From Dermatemys mawii (lineage: Eukaryota; Chordata; Testudines; Dermatemydidae), in NCBI GenBank assembly GCA_007922305.1, contig ML677334.1, forward strand, positions 22,713,915-22,777,914: a stretch of DNA of 64,000 nt, written 5' to 3'. The notes under the pieces are model-generated. The model was not told the origin of the DNA and did no database searches. It saw only the letters and a list, made by a program, of their open reading frames with translations. The translations under genes and the position numbers were made by a program. Positions 56,019 to 64,000 of the stretch are shown here, piece by piece (positions within the stretch are counted from its first letter, which is position 1; every line of letters starts with the position of its first letter).

Positions 56019-56632
56019 CTGGGGTTGTCAAATGATTAAGAAAATGAATTGTGTTTAATCCTGAGATTTTTCTAAAAATGCAATTAATCACAATTTGATT
56101 TCACTATTAAACATAAAATACCAATTTAAGTTTATTAAACTTAAAATTCAAATATTTTGGATGTTTTTCTACATTTTCAAATATGTTGATTTCAATTATA
56201 ACACAGAATACAGTGTACAGTACCCACTTTATATTATTATTTTCATTATAAGTATTTGCACTGTAAAAAAGATGAATTGAAAAATACTATTTCTTTTATC
56301 TCATACAAGTATTGTAGTGCAATCTCTTTATTGTGAAAGTGCAGGTGGAATGGTAAGCAAAGCATGAAAGGGCATACGAATGTTTAGCATATGTGGCACG
56401 TAAATACCTTCCAATGCTGGCTACAGAAGTGCTATGCAAACACCTGTTCTCTCTTTCAAGTGACATTGTAAATAAGAAGGCAGCATTATCTCCCATAAAT
56501 GTAAATAAAATTGTTTGTCTTAGCGATTGGCAGAACAAGAAGTAGGACTGAGTGGACTTGTAGGCTCTAAAGTTTTACAATGTTTTGGTTTTGACCGAAG
56601 TTATGTAACTCCCCAAAAATCTACATTTATGC
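56019..56632 (+). mobile_element. Second fold-back hAT copy, internally deleted
   Basis: The left arm (AATTAATCACAATTTGATTT; TTTTTCTACATTTTCAAATATG) matches 48027-48419. Near 56345 it jumps into the plus-strand transposase C-terminus and then the start of the right arm (GTAGGCTCTAAAGTTTTACA). It stops at about 56632 without a right terminus. Confidence 0.85.
56348..56545 (+). pseudogene. hAT transposase C-terminal fragment
   Basis: Reads EW, a stop, then AKHERAYECLAYVARKYLPM, LATEVLCKHLFSLSSDIV and NKKAALSPINVNKIVCLSDW to a terminal TAG, 66 codons in all. It is the same dimerisation domain as at 49224-49457, but one W of the WW pair is a stop and the conserved SER is CKH. Not a functional gene. 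Confidence 0.85.
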
Positions 56633-57000
56633 CCCATCCTGGGGGTGCTGCCCCCCCGTCCTGCCCCAGTCACCACTTCACTCCCCGAGCACGGCTCTCC
56701 TTCCCCCATCCTGTCTCAGTCATCCCGTTCCCACCCTTGGAGAGTGGCTCTCCCTCAAACATCTTACCCCAGTCACCCTTCCACCCCTAGATCCTTCTCA
56801 GCTGGTGGGGGAGGGAGGTGGAAGAGAGCAGTGAGCAATAGGATGTGGGAGCCTCAAGAGAGGAGATGGAGCAGGGACAGGGCCTTCGGGGAAGAAGCAG
56901 AGCAGTGGTGGGGCCTCAGGAGGAAGAGGTGGGGCAGAGGGCAAGGAAGGTTCCGGCACTCTCTGTCCAATTTTCACAAATTAGAAGGTTGGCCACCCTA
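56633..57000. mobile_element. C-rich MITE, left end missing
   Basis: Ends TTTTCACAAATTAGAAGGTT then GGCCACCCTA, the mirror of the 46364 element's start. The left side abuts the truncated hAT. The middle carries chance open frames of up to 120 codons. Confidence 0.6.
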
Positions 57001-57329
57001 CATATAATGGCATTATTTTGTTAGGAAAGTTGTTTGCAAAGATTGATATAAATTAGTCTTTGTTTGTTTGTTTGTTTCCTAATTGACCAGAAGCCGTTCT
57101 ATTGAAGTTAGCCGTTCTAGAAAGTTGATAAATATAATGCCTAACGTGAAAGTACTGGTGCCATGGGAGAGTGGGCCAGTTAAAGTTAGTTTTGATATCT
57201 AAATAAGTTAGAAAAGTTTCTTTGTTGAATAGCTGTCCAACCATATGTATTGGATGACTTTCCTAGTCTTTAAGCTCTCTGGTTCACAGTTTGTGTTAAG
57301 ATTTGGATTATTTGCAAAAAGTGTGTCTA
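57001..57329. other. Intron sequence, nothing recognised
   Basis: Contains a short (TTTG)n run at 57060-57077. Confidence 0.45.
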
Positions 57330-58285
57330 TGGTGGGTCCTGCCCCACAGCGCCCCTTTGTGGCAGGGGCGGGGTGTGGTGACGGACCTCGGCCACTCTCT
57401 CCTTCTCCAATCGCAGGGTGATATGGCCTACCGGAGTCTGTGCCGTCTCAGGGTGGTGTGACCCAATGGCCAGAGTCTACATCTCTTCCCTCGGTCCCGA
57501 GGGAGCGGGGCCCAATGGCCAGAGTTTATACAGTGGCTCCCCCTCTCGGGGCAGCGTGGCCCAATGGCCAGAGTCAATACACCGGCTCCCGCTCTCGGGG
57601 CATTGTGGCCCAATGGCCAGAGTCAATACAGTGGCTCCCCACTCTCGGGGCAGTGTGTCCCAATGGCCAGAGTCAATACAGTGGCTCCCTGCTCTCGGGG
57701 CATTGTGGCCCAATGGCCAGAGTCAATACAGCGGCTCCCCGCTCTCGGGGCAGCGTGGCCCAAAGGCCAGAGTCAATGCAGTTCCCTCGCAGGCAGGGTA
57801 GTGCAGTCTAGTGGCTGCAGGGGTAGGGCGACCCGGGCCCACCCACTCCACTGGGTCGCGACCCAGGGCTCACCTGTTGGTGGGGCTTCCCCTGCTCTTA
57901 GTTCGGCAGGGATCAACACGCGGAGCATCTGCGTCTCTTTAAAAGTTCCCTGGGTCACTTCCTACCCGTGCTGTCTTGCCTTCGGTATCCTGGGGTCCTC
58001 TGGCGTGTTCCCTTTCAGGGCCGATGTCGAGCTGGGTCTCGAGCGGCGTCTCGGCTGGGCTGTCTTCTGGAACCCAGGATCCTGGCTGTTCCTTCGCAGG
58101 AGCTGGTAGCGTGCGCCCTTCTCCTCTGGCGGTCAGCCCCAACTGAGCAGCTCCACAGCCTTTTATACTAGATCTCCAGTTGGAGCATGCCCAGCAGAGC
58201 TTCCAGGACATGGTTTCCTCTGCACAGAAGGAAGCGTTAACCCCAGCGGCACCAGGGGGCTGCCCAGCCCCATCACGGTGTCATG
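57330..58285 (+). mobile_element. GC-rich LTR-like turtle repeat
   Basis: Order GGGTCCTGCCCCACAGCGCC, TGGTGACGGACCTCGGCC, GATATGGCCTACCGGAGTCT, the minisatellite, GGCGACCCGGGCCCACCC, CTCCACTGGGTCGCGACCC, AGCCTTTTATACTAGATC and CACCAGGGGGCTGCCCAGCC matches a repeat frequent in turtle genomes. I think it is an LTR, but TG/CA borders and a duplication could not be fixed. Frames of up to 181 codons here are not genes. Confidence 0.6.
57440..57785 (+). repeat. 49-50 bp minisatellite, seven units
   Basis: CCCAATGGCCAGAGT starts at 57462, 57511, 57560, 57609, 57659, 57709 and 57759 (the last as CCCAAAGGCC). Period is 49-50 bp with the consensus block GTGGCTCCCCGCTCTCGGGG between. Confidence 0.95.
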
Positions 58286-60789
58286 GGCAAGGGAAAGGAA
58301 TTTATGTTATCTCTAGTTTTACCCCAGGCCCATACGGCAGCCTTTGCAAAAGCATGTGTATAAATTTCTGAAGAGTGTGATTTTTTTTTTTAATGAATCC
58401 AAGATAGCCTATCGATGTTTAAACTGCCACAATTTTCTTGTTCAATAAAGACACGGAGTTTGGCTACGAATTCACTAGTGCTTTGAGCTAGCTGGCTTGA
58501 TAGTACCATCAAATATTTGGAACAGCTAGATCACCCCGTTAAATGAGTCTGTGCAAAGTATAGGCACTCACTATTGTTTTTTCTCTTATTCCATATAAAT
58601 TCTAACAACATCTCCTGTATTCCTGCAAGGATTTTTATGTGGGCTGATTACAGGGAGATTTTGAACCAAGAAAAATTTCCTTGGCGAAATGTTCATTTTG
58701 ACTGTGACTGTTCTTCCCAACCAGGAAATTGCATGCTTGTTTTAGCATTCCAGACTTTTTTTTCATTTGATGAAGTAGTGGTTTGACATTCAAATCACAG
58801 AGCTCTTGTAGGTTGTTTGTGATTTGAGTTTCCAAGTATTTTTACAGAATTTGTTACTCATTTGTATCCACATGTTTTCTGGAGAGATGATATTTTAGAA
58901 TCTGGTTAATTTATAACTAGCATTTCAGATTTGTCAAGCATTGCTTTAAATCCAGATGCTTTCTTAAAGTCATGAATTTCTTTAGATTCAAATGTTAGGT
59001 TTAACAATGGACAATATGTGGTTTAAATAAAAATAATATTACGTTCTCTGCATATAAAGCTATGCTCTGATGTGTTCCTGCAAGTTTTATTCCCATGATA
59101 GACATTGCTCCTTCTCTTCTGTGCAAAAGGCCAATAAAAAAGCAAAGCACACAATGGAAATGCCTCCCTCATACCTCTGTGTAATTCAGACATGAGAGAT
59201 CCAACCCCATTAAGTTGCACAGTTGATTTTGGGCTGATATAAAGAGCTGGTATCCATTTAAGAAACTGAGGCCCAATGTCCATTTGGTCATTAGGGTGTG
59301 TAACTATCTTTTGCTGATTGTCTTTAATTGGTGAAATAATAAGTTACTCTTGGATCCCTTTAAGTTTTCAGGCCAAGAGCTTATCACGTTTATTTCCTTT
59401 TTCATAAAACATCTGCTTTGTATACCTAGAGGCTTTTTCGGTGGCATCTGTCTTCAGGATATTCCATTTCCTCCCCAATATTGGTTCATTGTTGATGTAC
59501 TTTTTTGAATCTGCGTTTTTACATAAATTTTCTTTCTAATCACCTATCTTCATTCACAACAAAATATGGAGGGATCAAAGCTCAAGTGGAAAACTGTGCA
59601 TCTTCAGTGGAATTACTCATTCTGTATACTGCTGTAACAGAAAGAATTAAGCCCACGCTGTATAAATGCATGCTCTGCTTCTGATCCTGCAAAGAATTAT
59701 ACACACTTTTCATTTTAATCACAGGAGTAGTCCTCGGGATTATTTACTAGTTTGAAGTTCAACACGTGTATAAGTTATTACAGGATTGGTGTCTATGTGT
59801 CCAGTTTTATATATGTGGGTAACATTACTTATTTGAGTAGTTCAACCTTCCAGTATTTTGTCCTAATCTCAGTGATCCATGTCAATACTTTTATTAAAAT
59901 GATTCTAGGGAATATAGTGTAGGCCTGGTTTAACATGAGTAACTGGACATGGGTGATGCCTCATTTCTTGGGAGAATTAGGGAAGTTAATAGATCAGTGG
60001 GCTGGAAACAAGAATGTCTGTTCTAGCTAAAATAAGGGGGAACATCCAGGGAACCATTTACAATGGACAAGATAACAATGGATTAAAATAAGCTTGGAAC
60101 ATATGACAGGGTAAAGAGTAAATTATACATGGACGGTGCATGGACTGAGCATACTGTGCAGGGGTTGGTTCCTACAAAGTGACCAAGCCAGTCCCAAAAT
60201 GTGAAATGTAACGTATAGCAAATGCAAGGTAAGGTGTATATGTACTTAAAAGGAGAGGTTTGCTGTGTAACTTTGGATGTATGGTACACCCTATACCCTC
60301 CCCCGACACTTGAATCTGATCAACTCAACATAACTTTGGTACATGCCAGATAAAGGAACCTGGGTGACAGGATTAGAGTTGCACTGAATTCTTGGGGAAC
60401 CAAGTGGAAGAGATCTTGGGAGAACCCCAACATATCATAAGTAATATAATGACACTTACAAAGTCATCTGTGGTAGTCCCTACATACTCTACCATAATTA
60501 TCATGCATTAGATGATTTATGTGAAGGTTTATAGTAGAGCATGTAAAAATTTTCTGATTGGAGCTATATTTCTGATTGTGAAAATCTCATTTTGCTAAAT
60601 TGTCTGTTAAATTCTTTAGGGACACTTAAAGTGATTTATCCCCTGCCTTTATTCTTCATTAACAAGGGAAGACCTTATTAACCCAAAGATGCTATTAAAA
60701 ATTATATATTCCAGCTGGCCTAGATGATTGTGTCTTTGGACACTGACATTGTTACGTCACTTCTTCTGGGACTACTGTGATTTCCTCAC
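58286..60789. other. Intron sequence, nothing recognised
   Basis: AT-rich, no exon or repeat termini seen. Confidence 0.4.
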
Positions 60790-60911
60790 AGGGTGACAAG
60801 ACAGCAAGTGTGAAAAATCAGGACAGGGGGTGGGAGGTAATAGGAGCCTATACAAGAAAAAGACCCAAAAATGGGGACTGTCCCTATAAAATCAGAACAT
60901 CTGGTCACCCT
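60790..60911. mobile_element. MITE, second copy of the TAGGGTGACC type
   Basis: AGGGTGACAAGACAGCAAGT, TGTGAAAAATCAGGACAGGG, GGGGACTGTCCCTATAAAAT and CATCTGGTCACCCT align along the whole 122 bp with the copy at 996-1117 in the same orientation. Confidence 0.88.
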
Positions 60912-61401
60912 ACTTCCTCCAGTTAATATTGACACATTTGCCCTAGGACAAATATTGTCTAAATTGTAACACCAAAATATAGAAAATCCATGTGAAAAAA
61001 AACAAAACACTGGTCTGCCTCTAATGGACCACAGAACACATCTGTTTAAAGTAAGATGACAAAATATTCCATGCTAAGAGAAAAACAATGTTGCTTATCT
61101 TTAAAGGAAGCTCTCAGCTGCTAATAGCATAGTGAAAAAGCATTAAATATAAATAAAAATAAACCGTGTGTGTTTGTGTGCCCACTCTACATCCACTTAT
61201 TTGCATGTGTTTGTGTAAATGTGCGTGTACACACTCATCTATAACTACATTTTAAGATAACTATGTATTTCATGATGTAAATTTAGGGGAGACAGGCTCT
61301 TCTGTAAGAGGGTTCTGTTGTGATGGCTCTTAAAGAATGAGTAACACACACTGTGCTCCCTCTCCCTCTCTCAAATGATATAACATTAATATAAGATTGA
61401 C
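60912..61401. other. Intron sequence, nothing recognised
   Basis: No features seen. Confidence 0.4.
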
Positions 61402-61502
61402 AGGGCTTGATTCTCCTCTCATTTATTGTTGTAAATCAGAGTATCTCCACTGAAGTCAATGGACATGCACTTGCGTAAAAGTAAGATAAGAGAATCAAAC
61501 TC
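61402..61502. mobile_element. Short MITE-like palindromic repeat
   Basis: AGGGCTTGATTCTCCTCTCA and GTAAGATAAGAGAATCAAAC are mirrored ends around TAAATCAGAGTATCTCCACTG. Confidence 0.7.
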
Positions 61503-63522
61503 ATCATATTTGTTTTGCTGTTTGCATGTGGAAAATATAACCTAAAAAATTGTCAGTTCTAGAGATGGACCTGAGCCAAACACCCATGAATGTTGGGTTG
61601 TTTGAAGTCTGGATCAGAATTTTGTGAATGTTAGTGTCCCACATCATACTCAAATTTTGTGATTTGAACCTGTCTCCAGTCCTACTTCTAAGAATTTCAT
61701 CTACTTATCCTCAATTCAGGATTCCGTGTTTCCCTTGCAACAATTAGACATTCAAATAAAAATGGGTGAATTGATTTTTTCTCCAAACTATCATAGAGTG
61801 GCCTCCTCTGAGGCGCCTCCTGGTGACCTCAAGATTGTCTTGCAAATGCCCCTTGCTTTAGTTTTCCCACTTGGACTACTCTGTAAACTTCACCCACAGG
61901 CTTTTTGTGGTAAAAAATACCCCTCCTTGGGATCTGGATTTATTAACATAAAAGAAATGCAGAATAAAAGTGCTGGTCCTAAATTTAAAGTCCAACAAGT
62001 TGACACAAACTGGAGTTTCTCTTCCCACTCCTAGGCCTTTTCTTGCCTGAGGCTTTTCCTGCTTTGGCAGACCACTGCCAGGTTCTGCCTGGCTGGAGTC
62101 TTTTTCATCTTACACCCCTGGAGTCTGCTTTGTTTCAAGTCTCTTCAAATTAATGTATTTACCCTCTTATTAGGGCTCCTCCGAGGCCTTTCCTGCCTGT
62201 AATCTCAATCCCAAGGCCCAGAACTCTCTGCTGGAGCCTGTTAACTCCTAAAAGTCTCTGATCTCCATGAGCATTCCTTTGTCCCACTCCTCCAATTCCT
62301 GCTCTTTATAGGGGAACCATGTGATCCCCGTTCAGGTGTGCCTCCTTAATAATCAATGTTGGCTCTCCCCAGGATGGTAGCCCTTGGCAGCAAGCCATGT
62401 TACACAAACCAGATCTTTAAAATGGCCCACAGCTGCAATCTGGGCTCTCATTTCCTTTTTATTAGCCATATGCCCACAGTCTTTAGTCTCTCTCCTTCCT
62501 AACAATTCCATTGCCTTTTACCCTCCTCACAAACTGTCTCTAACATATATGGGCCTCTAGCTCCCTTAGCATGACAGCCGTGTGCACCACGTAGATATGG
62601 AGTTTATCAGGAAGGATGAAGAGTGGAAGATGGGTTAATAGGTCCAGTACCTGTGGGCTAGTTCCTGATTAGAGCTCACAGACCTGGGTGTCAGGTCACC
62701 TGAGTTCTAATGTTCTCATTATGGAAAACCCTTAAGAGATTTCTGGTACTTTCTTTGTCTGCTTGATCTAATAAGTCCAGGGGAATAGCTTTTCTCGCTG
62801 TTATATGATATTCCTGATCCAAGATGAACTTTCTCAGATTCTCAGGGAGGGTTCTGTAAGAGCTAAGGGTGGAAGTTCAGGTCTGGGGTTTTTTTATTTT
62901 ATCCAAACTGCCTGACATGTTGCTAATACTAGAATTCTAAAGTATATTGCTGAATCGTAGTTCTCTTGAGATCCAATTTTGGCTTAAACCCCACCTTTAT
63001 CTGCTGGATCTATGCTGAGACTAGTGGGGAAGAGAAGTGTGCTGTGCTTAGCAGAGCCATGATGATAACACAGGGTGGAATGACTTGGCTGGGTGAGGAT
63101 AATGTGTGGTGAGGTACACACTGCTGCAACTTTAGAAGGAACTCTCCTAATAAGTACCACACAACAGCATACACTCTGTGCAGCTGACCACACTCCATAG
63201 CTAGCATATCATTGACCCCTTGTGGCTATCAAGTGAACGCAATAGCTGGGCCTTGATGCTTCTGAAGTTATACTGGAGGAGAGCAGCTTCCTTCCCACCA
63301 TCCTCTTCTGTCACCAGTGCAGCCACACAGACGTGGAGAAGATTTTCCCACATGTAATTGCATGGACATTTTATTGAAAACTGCAGAAGTCTAGTCCAAA
63401 ATGTTGAAGTATGAATGGGGTCATTTCAGTGGTGCACCTCAGAACGGAACAGAATCACTCAAAACCACAGCAGTGTGTTCAAGGTATTTGCGCATTGATC
63501 AAAGAGGGCACAATATTGTATA
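61503..63522. other. Intron sequence, possible old LTR at about 61790-62590
   Basis: The 61790-62590 stretch is CT-rich with CTCCTTGGGATCTGGATTTA and CTGCCAGGTTCTGCCTGGC and resembles a turtle LTR in reverse orientation. No borders were found. The rest is unassigned. Confidence 0.35.
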
Positions 63523-63875
63523 CAGCTGAGTCACATCTTATATGGGGGTTAAGTTCCAAGGTCTCCACGTAAGATCAAAATCACATATAATCGAGTATAG
63601 CCCGTCACTGGCCCCGCTCAGCCCACTGCTGGCCTGGGGTTCTGTCTGCCGGCCCCTTGCCAGTCAGGGTCCTGACCGCCAGCTCCACTCAGCCTCCTAC
63701 CGGCCCGGGTGAACAGACCCCCAGGCTGGCAGTGGGCTGAGCTGCTCATCTCATTGTCAGTCTGGGATACCAGCCGCCAACCCTGCTCAGCCAGCACTAT
63801 TTGATTTTTTTTTTTCTGCAGAGCGCGTATAGTGAATTTGTGCAAGTTAAATGCGCCTATGATGCGACTCCACTG
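63523..63875. mobile_element. MITE with CAG(C/T)GGAGTCGCAT-type termini
   Basis: The left end CAGCTGAGTCACATCTTATA is mirrored by ATGATGCGACTCCACTG. Sub-terminal GGGGGTTAAGTTCCAAGG and GTGCAAGTTAAATGCGCC are typical of a turtle MITE. The GC-rich middle has CCGCTCAGCCCACTGCTGGC repeats. Confidence 0.8.
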
Positions 63876-64000
63876 AATTGCAAACTGATTAATCCACCAC
63901 TACACAACTGATACATTCTTGATTCAGATGCAATCTTTTCTTCTATTTAATTTGTAGAGAGTGTCAACTAAATATCACCTGGGATAACTATTATACATTT
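63876..64000. other. Intron sequence to the window edge
   Basis: No features seen. Confidence 0.4.

Larger units (their letters stand above)
21169..64000 (+). other. FARS2: FARS2 intron downstream of the exon (partial)
   Basis: At least 42.8 kb follows the donor without a second exon. I looked for the end of the FDX-ACB domain (human-type continuation THKTSHCYRITYRHMER) and did not find it, so the terminal exon should lie beyond the window. Repeats listed separately make up much of this span. Confidence 0.75.

Noticed and set aside
57440..57785. Regular spaced repeats resembling a CRISPR array
   Set aside because: The repeated and intervening parts are both conserved, so it is a minisatellite, and the sequence is vertebrate.
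57564..58109. 181-codon open frame with a repeated MARVN motif
   Set aside because: The first half is a translation of the 49-50 bp minisatellite and the second half is LTR-like repeat. Not a gene.
60083..61010. Short minus-strand frames near 60.1-61.0 kb as exons
   Set aside because: The second overlaps the MITE at 60790-60911 and neither has splice sites in keeping with a conserved protein.

Overview
The window is vertebrate nuclear DNA, almost certainly from a cryptodiran turtle. It holds CR1 LINE tails, tRNA-derived SINEs of the tortoise Pol III type (head reading GTTAGTCTG, tail reading CATAAGCTTTCGTGGGC), many GC-rich non-autonomous hAT elements and small palindromic MITEs, CORE-SINE/MIR and L2 relics, and a solo LTR. 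There is no operon-like gene packing and no long conserved ORF. The species call rests on recognising repeat families from memory, not on a search.

One coding segment stands out: a 152-bp exon at 21017-21168 (+) with clean AG/GTAAGT borders. It encodes the start of the FDX-ACB (ferredoxin-fold anticodon-binding) domain of mitochondrial phenylalanyl-tRNA synthetase, FARS2. The rest of the window reads as its two flanking introns: at least 21 kb upstream and at least 42.8 kb downstream. The last coding exon, which should begin by completing a split AA|G lysine codon, was not found and should lie beyond 64000.

Layout: 0.6-1.1 kb, a hAT element inserted in the tip of a MITE; 3.1-3.95 kb, a GC-rich hAT with internal inverted arms; 5.2-6.0 kb, a CORE-SINE/L2-like repeat split by a MITE; 8.4-9.0 kb, a CR1 tail and a palindromic SINE; 12.4-13.6 kb, a composite hAT carrying a relic transposase N-terminus; 17.6-18.4 kb, a large palindromic SINE and a MITE; 19.2-19.7 kb, an L2 tail; 21.0 kb, the FARS2 exon; 24.8-25.6 kb, an unclassified repeat; 26.0 kb, a 5'-truncated SINE; 28.2-29.0 kb, a solo LTR; 29.4-41.7 kb, scattered SINE, CR1 and MITE pieces with a third palindromic SINE at 37.8 kb; 42.3-44.6 kb, two GC-rich hATs, one inside a CR1 tail; 46.4 kb, a MITE; 47.8-51.2 kb, a nested block of MITE, fold-back hAT with transposase remains, CR1 and another hAT; 55.5-57.0 kb, CR1 with a second copy of that hAT and a MITE; 57.3-58.3 kb, an LTR-like repeat with a 49-50 bp minisatellite; 60.8 and 63.5 kb, MITEs.

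No new gene system was found. The most unusual signal is a set of three SINE insertions that are inverted dimers. Two have perfect target-site duplications and one an imperfect pair, and in all three the inverted arm stops at the same place in the SINE, the boundary between tRNA-like head and body. A fourth SINE is simply 5'-truncated at that same boundary. The composite hAT at 12446-13594 and the interleaved hAT/CR1 block at 48-51 kb are the next most informative.
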